From contig OX442314.1 in NCBI GenBank assembly GCA_949358305.1, positions 57,857,369 through 57,917,368 of the forward strand: a stretch of DNA of 60,000 nt. The letters run 5' to 3'. Source of the DNA: Strigamia acuminata (taxonomy: Eukaryota; Arthropoda; Chilopoda; Geophilomorpha; Linotaeniidae). Both the position numbers and the translations under genes were made by a program. The notes beneath the pieces were generated by a model. That model did not search any database. It was not told the DNA's origin and was given only the letters and a program-made list of their open reading frames with translations. Positions 1-9,100 of this stretch are shown here, in pieces (positions within the stretch are counted from its first letter, which is position 1; the number at the start of each line of letters is the position of its first letter).

Positions 1-1014
1 GATTAACGATTTAAAAGTGATTCGTCTTCAGTGATTTGCCTTTATATTTCTCTTCTGGAGAATAAACGTTCCACGTGCGTACTGTAAGTAGTCGTTGGCG
101 CCGAACGTTTAAAAGACGTAACGAGTTAATCAATTTTAATTACCGGTATTTTGAATAAATCAATAAAAAAAATCCAAATGAAAAATATTTTGATTTTATT
201 TGCAGCCCATTAAAAATGCCATTAATTAAAATACTAAAAAACTATAAAATTACTCGACTAGAAATTCGTTCGGGCAGGGATTCGAACCCGCGGATTCTAC
301 CGTAGATGTTTGAAAGCTTTCGACAGATGCATTCTTGTGACGACATTTGAAAGCTGTCATTTCAAATGGTGATTCGAGAGTCGGTTTTCTGCGAGTTTTC
401 TTTCTACATATGATATTCCAAATTTTATTTTAATTTTTGCACCAATTACATAATATCCGTCGAAAATCGAAAGAACTAAATCTATAAGATTAATAAGTTT
501 AAAGATTGGTTCTATCATTACATGGTGCCCGTGTCTTACTTTAGTAAACCCCGTGTTCATGTCCGCTCACGACACATTTCAGGTTGTTGATTTGGTTGCA
601 TTCCCAACGGTATTTTTCTAACTTATTTGCATCAATTCGTTTCGCTTTTTCTCAATTTCCATTCCAGTATTTTTATTCCCGGTGCTCGTGTTTCCTCGGA
701 GCTGTGTTTTGGCTAAAACCGAGAGGAATTGCAAAGTTTGGTTAAACGGTGTTCGGATTCAAGTTTGTCGTATTACATTTACATAATTACGGTATTTGAA
801 ATATTTTTGTATTATTCATTTTTATTTTTCAAGTTGCTTATTTCACATCGGATCAGTTGTTGTCGTTCATCCTGATTTAACGGATGAAATTCAATACAAA
901 TTCTCAAGCTCGTTCATTGAGGAAGTTTTTTTATGTGGTATAAAATCCAACTCTCTTGCCAGCGGTGAATTTCTGTTAATTCTTGTGTATCTTTTTCTTT
1001 AAATTAGTTGTTAC
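1..1014. other. AT-rich left flank without a confident gene
   Basis: No ORF here has recognisable domains. Two weak signals are present. At 96-107 there is TGGCGCCGAACG, which resembles a retroelement primer-binding site of the TGGCGCC type and follows a possible LTR tail, but no matching LTR or coding sequence follows. Around 278-290 the minus strand contains GGTTCGAATCC, a textbook RNA polymerase III B box as found in tRNAs and tRNA-derived SINEs. The surrounding sequence does not fold into a tRNA that I can recognise. Both are treated as relics at best. Confidence 0.3.
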
Positions 1015-1206
1015 AGTCCGTGCACGGTATCTTGATGCTAAATTCGTACTGCGCATCCCATTATTGCGCAGACGATTTTCTAATTCCAGTTGTTATGTGG
1101 CAGTATTAAGCCTAATATTAGGCCTAATAATGCGAAAATAAGGTAAATAAACAAAAATATTTTGGTACTACGTTGTAAATTACTTTTAATTATGAGTTTA
1201 TTGTCG
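1015..1206. mobile_element. Left half of a MITE-like DNA transposon split by element A
   Basis: Positions 1015 to about 1145 are the inverted complement, with a few differences, of about 14557-14702. Both halves read AGTCCGTGCACGG at the outer end and run through the GCGCAGACGATTTTCTAATTCC segment of the arm. The two halves are separated only by the LTR element and its GTCG target duplication. Joined in thought they make a roughly 340-bp non-coding element with about 130-bp terminal inverted repeats. I cannot fix its own target-site duplication because the outermost bases differ between the ends, so the superfamily is undetermined. Confidence 0.75.
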
Positions 1207-2370
1207 TGTAATGAATCGCGTTTCCCGAGCGGTTTGGGACGCGTTTGAAAGACGCCGCGATACAGAAAATCTTGGGAGCCTGGTCCTCGAGACCTGCCCA
1301 GCCGTGAGTGCACGCCTTATGTCGGTAGCACACACTCCAGATCCCGATCTTTACACGAATATTTATTTTGGCCGGGTATTCCGAGCTACTAAAATGGGGG
1401 GACAGAATTTGCTTAGCGGTCACCAGAGTCAAGACCCAACGCGCGTCCCGCAACGTATCGTGCAGATCACAAGATCACACGAAGTTAAACGAAACACGTA
1501 ACGTCCCGACTCACAAGCGTCCGCCTCGCTGTCGAAGTGAAGCGTGAAATGCGTGCTAACGCGTGCGTATCTGGCCTGCACGGTCACTCAAATCCCTAAC
1601 TAAACCTCGCACAAGTGCTTAATTAAGCTAAAGCCCGTAGTGGGCGGCGAAACCAAGCTACGCGCCGAATGCATGAAATAAATAGACACAAAGACTTCAG
1701 TTTGAAAGCCAAACAAACTTATCCTGCCTAAATAGCGACGCGTCACGGCGCTTAAAACGATACGAAAAGAAGCGGAAAAACAACAGGTTCAAATGGATAA
1801 AACTGTGAGTTAACACTAATAAAGATGAGATGAAAACCTAGAGTCATGTCTCAGAACTACTAGGTGAAAACAAAGCAGCAAGTGAGCTTTGTGAAGTGAG
1901 CTAAGACTCTGCCATGAGCACTGGCTCCAAAGAGCACCTACGCGTTCGGGATACAGAGCTTAACTCCGGAAAAAAGGGAAAAATAGGGTGAAAGGTAAAC
2001 TTGGACTCATCCAAGCTCAACCAATCACGGAAGAGTCAAGAGCCAATCAGTACAGTCGGTGCATACTAAGTGTATGACTAACGTCGACGCGTACTGACCA
2101 GAATAGAAATGCAAATGAGTTCGCATCAAAACAATAAACAGAAATAGAAAAACTAGGAAGAGATAAGAGAGAAGTGAGAGAAAGAGAAGAAAGTTAGGAA
2201 TGAGTAAGGGATAAGAAAGGAAGAAATGAGGGAAAAAATGAGGAGAATTCGGCTAAACGTAAGACAGAATGTAAACAATACAAGGTAGGAACACAATTAG
2301 GGTTTATTAGAAACACAACACGGGGGAAACAATGCGTACTACTCGTACGCGTGAACACCGGACCGTGACA
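1207..2370 (-). repeat. Element A 3' LTR
   Basis: This is the downstream copy of the 1164-bp LTR. I saw no difference from the copy at 13389-14552. It is preceded on the minus strand by a guanine-rich stretch (2371-2383, GGTGGTTGGGGCG) where the polypurine tract should be. That stretch is interrupted by pyrimidines and is weak for a plus-strand primer. Confidence 0.93.
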
Positions 2371-3000
2371 CGCCCCAACCACCAGAGTTTTATTGCTCCG
2401 GTTAAAATGGCAATGAAACGATACAAAGCAGGAACAAAATCAAAAAACATAATCAAAATCAATAAACAATCAAAATAGACTAGATTCGCCGCAACCTTAG
2501 CGGTCTTAAACTTAAGAATGATGCGATAACAAAAGAGAATGACTAAATCAAACATTCGCGTCAGACGCGTTAAATAATAAACTAAACAACAGCAAGAATG
2601 CATTTGGCACTAAGATAAATTCTAAAACTAACAAAAAATCACCATACAATCCTTGATTGTCGGGAAAACCAACGCCTGGCGCGGCCAGCCGCACAGCCAA
2701 AGGAAGAAAATTTAGAGGTCATCTCCATCCGGTACGTGATTGCCGGAGGAGGAATGAACATCCTTCGGCCGTGCAGGTGGTCACAGAGGGCGCGGTAAAC
2801 ACTAGAAAATAAACAAAAATAAATAAATATCACAATCGGTAAAAAATATCACATTCAGTTATCACAACTTGGAAAACGAAATATAAAATTATAAAATGAA
2901 CACGCGTTTGAATGGGGGCTTACCCACCCAAACCAAAAAATGCGTAAAAACAAAAAGTCACGTTTAGTAAGTCCACACAGGTTCAAGTCACTGTCAACAC

Positions 3001-4782
3001 TTAGTCACTATCTCCTGGGAACACCACACGGAGAATCTCCTCGACCAGGAGCACCACACGACACGCAATCACATCCCCAAGCTGGTCCTCGTTTCGGGGG
3101 CGATAACGCGTAAGGTTGGACGCGATGAGCTGCTCCAGGGCCCCGATCTGAGTGTCGTCCAGCTCGAAGAGGGCCATGGCCTGGTTCTCCGGCCACCCAT
3201 GTTCTGCCCTCGCGACGGCATAAAAATACTGCCGCCACAAGTCCGGGTCCGCCTGTAAAAAGGTCGTCGGATCGCGAAGGGAAGGCCGTTGCCAATCGAG
3301 GGCCCCAAAGGGAAAAAGCTCGTCGAAACCGGTGCGTGCCCACACAGTCGTGGGAAACTCACTCACACGCGTATAACGCATCCAGTCGCTATTGCTTTGC
3401 TGGCGGAAAATCACTCGCTGAACCGCAGCACTCAAGTCCCTAAAGTTCATGCTGGAAACCGCAAGGGGGTTGCAACTGGGGCTCGAATTTCGCCGGGCCT
3501 GGCGCTCAAATCTACGTGTCGCCTGCTCGGGTACGACGTCCGGCTCGGGGGCAGGCATGATGGCCTTTCGCTTACACGGGGCCGGCGCGCCACCAGCGAC
3601 TCTTCCTCCAGAAATGCCCCGAATATGCCCTTCCGCAATCTTGGCGAGGGCCCGTCGCTCCAAGCGAGTACGCGCTGATTGTTGGTGACGCGAATACCCA
3701 CTACAATTCCGGGCCAAAAACTGTTCAGGAGTTTCTCCCGCCGTCTTGGGTGCCTCCTGGATGACCGTAGGCGTCTCCGCGGCCCTCCTCACCGGGACCA
3801 AAGCCAATTCTTCCACCTCACAAATGGGCTGCGACGCCTCAACTGCCGGAAGTCCTCCTGCCGCCTCGGTCACATCTCGAATCTCCACAGTGGAGTCGGG
3901 TGGTATAGCTCGTCGGAGGCGGGCGGCCGCGTGGAGATGGAGCCGACGAAGCTGGGCGATCTCCTCAATCAGGTGTTCGTTACGCTCCTCGATACAGCGT
4001 ACGCGTTCCTGTTCCTCCTCCTCGGGTGTGGCTCCCCATCTGGTCACCGTTTCGGGATCCTCTCTCTTCTGCAGCTCCCTAGAGTGGAGGGGACGCGTAA
4101 TGGTCGGCATCTCGTCCTGATTGGAATGTCGGATGACATTAATCGAACTCGTGCCGTCTGGAAGTCCACGCAACATCACTGGCAACGGGGGTGCACAAGC
4201 TCCCTCCACCGGCACAATCGAGTTCATCGGCGGATACTGCCAATTTCTAGGTCTAATCCCAGCCGCCGTGGCCTCCGACACGGTGTTCCTCCAAAACGTC
4301 TCGTGGCGCCGGACAAAACGCGTTGTGGCGTACGCGTCACCCCGGATTACTTGGAATTCCTCCGGCCATTTAAACTGTGAAAGGTCCCGTCTGTCCCAAA
4401 AAGGCTTACGGAGCGCCATCGCCTGAAGCCGACGCATCCAAATCTTGAAGGGGCCACGGCGGAGGGCGCCTTTTCCTTTACACGCCGGGCATTCCTTGGT
4501 CCCCCTCTCAATGTGCCCCCAACCCGAGCAGTAGGGACATATCTCGAAGTTAGGGAATCCTCCCTCTTTTGGATGATCGGGGTGCCATGGCGGAATCAAA
4601 ATTGGTCCACCGGCATACAAATCCGGAACTGGGTAGGGCGGCTTGTAGGTCCCACGACGCGTTGAGGAACGTGGACGCGGATCTGGGCATTGTTCCGCTC
4701 CTGCCGCTCCCTCGTCGTCCCAAAATTCTTCATCGGTCGACACATCATCGAGGCTCTCATTGTCGCTGTCCGAGTCTGCCAT
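3001..4782 (-). CDS. Element A ORF3, DnaJ-like zinc-finger protein of unknown role
   Basis: This is a 593-residue ORF in the place where env sits in retroviruses. It has no signal peptide or membrane segment, so it is not an envelope protein by appearance. Residues 1-30 are strongly acidic. A paired CxxCxGxG motif (CPYCSGWG at 82-89, CPACKGKG at 98-105) resembles the DnaJ/Hsp40 cysteine-rich zinc ribbon. An Arg/Glu-rich middle follows. A C-terminal segment begins at DLWRQY and ends in FPGD, and it resembles part of element B's third ORF. A pyrimidine-rich splice acceptor ends just upstream at 4797, suggesting expression from spliced RNA. The function is unknown. Nucleic-acid binding or a chaperone-like Gag/Pol cofactor would be guesses. 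Confidence 0.8.
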   Translation of the reverse strand: MADSDSDNESLDDVSTDEEFWDDEGAAGAEQCPDPRPRSSTRRGTYKPPYPVPDLYAGGPILIPPWHPDHPKEGGFPNFEICPYCSGWGHIERGTKECPACKGKGALRRGPFKIWMRRLQAMALRKPFWDRRDLSQFKWPEEFQVIRGDAYATTRFVRRHETFWRNTVSEATAAGIRPRNWQYPPMNSIVPVEGACAPPLPVMLRGLPDGTSSINVIRHSNQDEMPTITRPLHSRELQKREDPETVTRWGATPEEEEQERVRCIEERNEHLIEEIAQLRRLHLHAAARLRRAIPPDSTVEIRDVTEAAGGLPAVEASQPICEVEELALVPVRRAAETPTVIQEAPKTAGETPEQFLARNCSGYSRHQQSARTRLERRALAKIAEGHIRGISGGRVAGGAPAPCKRKAIMPAPEPDVVPEQATRRFERQARRNSSPSCNPLAVSSMNFRDLSAAVQRVIFRQQSNSDWMRYTRVSEFPTTVWARTGFDELFPFGALDWQRPSLRDPTTFLQADPDLWRQYFYAVARAEHGWPENQAMALFELDDTQIGALEQLIASNLTRYRPRNEDQLGDVIACRVVLLVEEILRVVFPGDSD

Positions 4783-4796
4783 GACAACACACTACT

Positions 4797-4815
4797 CTAA
4801 ATCACAGAAAGAATG
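4797..4815 (-). promoter_or_regulatory. Candidate splice acceptor for element A ORF3
   Basis: The minus strand reads TTCTTTCTGTGATTTAG, followed 14 nt later by the ORF3 ATG at 4782. A candidate donor, GCA|GTAAGA, lies in the gag leader at 13253, between the primer site and the gag start. Together they would make a spliced RNA carrying only ORF3, in the way retroviruses express env. The pairing is inferred from the motifs alone. Confidence 0.45.
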
Positions 4816-6152
4816 TAAACAAATGAACAAACAATAAATTACAAAATGGTTCAAATTCATGGACAAAAATTCAACGCATATAAACATGGCGAACAAACAA
4901 AAAATACACAGTGCTCAGAATTATGACGCTGGTTCTAATGAGGAAATTTACATAAGTGTGCAACGCATAAATGAACATAATCAAAACGAAAAATGCATAA
5001 GCCTCAGCATTAACTAGCATAGTTGAGAAGTAGCTATCCAGGCCGCTGACAAGCACCGGATTCCAAAATACTCGCTATAACCCACAAGGTGAATACAAGC
5101 GCTATAACTGACAATTTGATAATTTCAAAGAAAAGGTACAAATTAATATAAAATGCAGTTGCACACTCCCAATATACAGCTTCAACTAAGATGCAGAACA
5201 CCCAGTATATAACATGAAATAGCCAAAGATATACGCACAAAAAATGGGTTCGCATTACATGAATAAATTGAAAATAAAGATCAAAATATCTAAAGTGCAA
5301 ACAAATAAGCAATAGCAAAGCTCTTCTAAGTAGAATACAAACAAGAACGTGAAAAGTACAAAGTACGCGTCCTGTAAATGCATAGGCATTCTAAACAAAT
5401 ATGAGCACGAGCGCGTGGCTAAATGTCAAAAGACAAACGCGAAGAAAAATGTTCTAAGTCCAACAAAGATGGACGCCAAGGCCCGGATTGAGGCTAAAAC
5501 TCAGTCACGTGACCCTAACAAAATTCCTCAACGAAGTGCAAATTCGGCCATGTTGTTTCTCGAAAAGTGAGAGTGACGAAAATTCCAAGCCCGAGCCGTA
5601 AAAATGTCAAAACAAAACTAACAACGCGTAAAATCAAACTAAACGAAGTTAAACAATTGAATAACTCAATAATTCTAACAATAAGGCGTGAAAAAATAAA
5701 GTTTTGTCGACACGGCGCGAGCGACGGCGTTCGCCACACTAACTCACGAGTAAAAATACAAAATTGTCCATGAAATGAAAAATAAACACACTCACGGTTA
5801 CAAATACACTAAAATCCAATGCTCCTCGCCCCGTCGAACACCCAAATCCGCTATTCTATGCGTTGTCGAACTCCGCTGAAATCGCACGAGGTAAACGCGT
5901 CCAACAAGTGGGGGAAAATGGCGCCCGAGCACAAGTGTGAAAAACACGTGGTCGATCATCTGACCAATAAACACTCAGCGCCGCCCCACGAGGAAATTGC
6001 TTACCAATTCTTCTGAATAGCGAACTTGAGCCCCGACGAGCGGACAAAGACACGGAAAAAATACAAAAACTTGAGATTAACAAATAAAACAAGTAAAAAT
6101 TAGCAATAATTTCCAAACACAATAAAGAAACAAAAACGACACTTTGACACAA
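4816..6152 (-). other. Element A spacer between pol and ORF3
   Basis: This is about 1.3 kb inside element A without a convincing coding frame. Several minus-strand frames are hydrophobic (for example 5034-5318), but this strand is T-rich and would give hydrophobic translations by chance. A donor-like GGTAAGC lies at about 5999-6005. No domain is recognised. The spacer may be an intron or a packaging region, or it may be spare sequence. Confidence 0.4.
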
Positions 6153-9100
6153 TTAGGAGACGACTTCTGCCGTGTTTTCCGATGTTTTGACGCGTAAACA
6201 TCGTTCCTTCGCAAAGTTTATACAAATGGAGCGAATTTCCGTCTGAAGTTGAGCAACACGGGCGGAGATGTCGTCCTGGTCCTCTGGTGTCAAATTTTCC
6301 ATTTCCAGTCCAGATTCTTCATCTTCCAGGTCACTGGCGACGTCGGGAACTTCCGGTTCTGGTTCTGGCGCCTGATACCAGTGGCGAAGATCCGCCACGT
6401 GAATCGGCTGTGAAATGTTCCCATTCTCGTCCATTAAAAGCACGGTATTCGGTCCAAGAAGACGATGCAGCAGGTAAACGCCCTCGGTTCGGTGTTGGAA
6501 ACCCGAACTTACCTGTTTGTCGGTCGACGACAAAGTCCGATTTTTGACGGTGACCCAATCTCCAGGTTTGAACGCGTGTGGCCGCCGTTTCCGGTCATAC
6601 CACCTCTTGTGGCGTAAGTTGGCGGCCTCCAAGTTCTTCTTAGCTTCTTCTCGAACGCGTAGCAAATATCGATGGAGAAATTGAGCCTCGTCTGGTGGTA
6701 GTGGTTCTCCGTCGTCCGTATCCGAGTCCATGTCGCCTGGAAACCGTGCTTCCTGTCCCGTAACCATCATATACGGTGAAAATTTAAGTGATGTCTGGTA
6801 TGCAGAGTTGATGGCGAGAATAAATGAACCAATATGTCGATCCCAACGCGTATGTTCATCAATATACGCAAGGATGCATGTTTTGAGCGATTGGTTGAGT
6901 CTTTCCGCCAAGTTCCCCTGCGGATGGTACACAGACAGGTACTTATTGACCATTCCCATTTCCGCACACTGCGCCTGAAATTTGGCGGAGCGGAAGGTGG
7001 GGGCGTTATCACTAATGATGGTTTTTGGATATGCCCATCGATAAGTGAACTTTTTAAGCTGTTTGATTGTGGTGGACACATCGGCTCTTTCGGTTAGGCG
7101 TACATCCACCCAACGACTGGCGGCATCAACCATGACAAACGCGTAGCAGTGGCCGCCAGTCGACTTTAGCTTCTTTCCGAAATAATCGACGTAAATAGTT
7201 CGAAATAACCTCCTTGGCTTCGCAGTCTCCATCTCGCCGTACGGAAGTCTTCGCTCCACTTTCGCCCTTTGACAGGACTCGCACACCTTGATCCACTCCG
7301 TTACATCTTTTTTCATCCCCGGCCAAAACACGCGGGTTTTTAGACGCATCATAGTCTTTTCGATGCCCAGATGGCCGGAGGTAGGCGGGAAATGTAGGCA
7401 GTGGAAATACTTGTAGCGTAGCGGCTGTGGAAGATATATCCGACGCGTAGGAGCCCGCTGACCAATTTTGGTTGGAGGGAACTTGCAAAGCAAGCCTCTG
7501 TATAAAGCCATGTCAATTGCTTGCTTCTTGACCCTTTCAGCCTCTTCCTCATCCGGCGGAAGACTTTTCGAACTGAGATACGAGATTAGTCCTTTCGACC
7601 ATTCATCGGCGTTTTGGGCTTCTTTAATGGCTTTCTGCGTTGGAAGTATCTCAATTGTCGGGTGATCCGCAGGAAGTGAGTAAAAACTGCCGTCGGAGGA
7701 GTGGTCGGAGTGTTGGGACAACTCCGGGTCGACGGAGGGTGTTGGAGAGGCCAATTGTCGCCGCGTCCGCGTCGCAGGCCCCAAATCCAGTGGCAAGTCC
7801 GGAATCCGGAACTCGTCAGAATCCGTGTCACCTGGCGGCTCCCCACTTAAAAGGGACATTTCACTGCCTTCAGAGTCGGAAGCACGGTCGAAGATTATGG
7901 GAGCCTTTTTGGGCCTACCAACAGGTCTCTTCTCCCCAACCTTCTTCGGTCGCCCCCTCTTCTTTTTCACAGGGACGTCCCCAGGCAAGGAAACCGCCGT
8001 GGACTCTTCATCCTCGGAGATTAGTTGCTCCACCGGGTCCTCAATAATTGGGTGCTTCCTCGGTCGGCCCCTTTTCCTCTTCTCGGGGGGATCCCCAACA
8101 GGAAGAGAAATTGCCACGGACTCCTCATCATCGGAAACGAGCCCATCAAACATTGGGTTCTGGATGACCGGATGCTTCCTTGGTCGGCCTCTTTTCCTTT
8201 TCACCGGAGTAGCCCCAACTGGTGTTGGTCCTCCGGCGATCGGGTGCTTTCGTGGACGTCCCCTCTTCTTTTTTGGAGGGTTGTTGTCCACCGGACTAAT
8301 ATCCACCGACCCCGGAACTGCCCCAGCCAACCTGGCGAGCAGGATGCGTTTTTGACGACGCATTGTAACAGCTCGAACAATTTTAGCATTTGATGGTTTG
8401 AAATGCGTCAAATCTTCCAACTCCTCCATCTTTGGCACAGGCCAATCCCTGTAATCGTCAAAGAACGCACAATAACATGTGTTGTCCAAAGCTGGGCAAT
8501 CCTCATCATCCAACTCGATTGGTGGGTCGACAGGGGCGCGGCTCAACGCGTCAGCGACTCGATTCTTTGTTCCACTGCAGTGTAGGAACGTAAAACGATA
8601 CTCCGACAAAGAAAGAATCCAGCGCGCCAATCGACCCTTGGGCTCTCGTTGGGTGAAGAGCCACATCAAGGACTTATGGTCACTCTCGAGGTAAAAGTCC
8701 ATTAGCTCGAGATACGCCCTGAAGCGCTTCACAGCCCACACAGCGGCCAGGCATTCGATTTCAGTTGTCATATAATTCTTCTCCGCCTTGTTTAAGGCTC
8801 TCGACGCGAAGGCAATGGGAACGCGTACACCGTCATTGTTGATTTGCATCAAGACGGCACCAAGCCCCGAATAACTAGCGTCTGTTTGGAGAATATAGGG
8901 TTTCGTCCAATCGGGGAAATTCCTATGCAATGTAGACAACGAAATCTGGTTTTTCAAATACTCAAAGGCCGCCTGGTGCTCGGGCTTCCACACCCAAGGC
9001 GCATTTTTTCGCATCAGAACACGAAATACCTCGCAAGTCTTGGAAAAACCGGGGAAGAACGACGCATAATACCCGACCATCCCCTTGAAGCGTTGCAGCT

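Noticed and set aside
60-120. LTR end plus primer-binding site (TGGCGCCGAACG at 96-107)
   Set aside because: No second LTR and no internal coding sequence follow; the motif alone is too short.
270-350. tRNA gene on the minus strand around a perfect B box
   Set aside because: No matching acceptor stem or anticodon arm could be found; at most a SINE relic.
1011-1014. TTA as target duplication of the split MITE
   Set aside because: The right edge shows TAA after extra bases (ATAG), so the two sides do not match on the same strand.
1211-1501. 96-codon plus-strand ORF in both LTRs of element A
   Set aside because: Same reasoning: antisense, no domain, preserved only because the LTRs are copies.
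3679-4380. 233-codon plus-strand frame opposite element A ORF3
   Set aside because: Shadow of the GC-rich minus-strand gene, with no domain.
4871-6152. Hydrophobic minus-strand frames between pol and ORF3 of element A (for example 5034-5318 and 5856-6152), possible env
   Set aside because: The strand is T-rich, which yields hydrophobic translations by composition alone. No signal peptide plus fusion or glycosylation pattern is evident.
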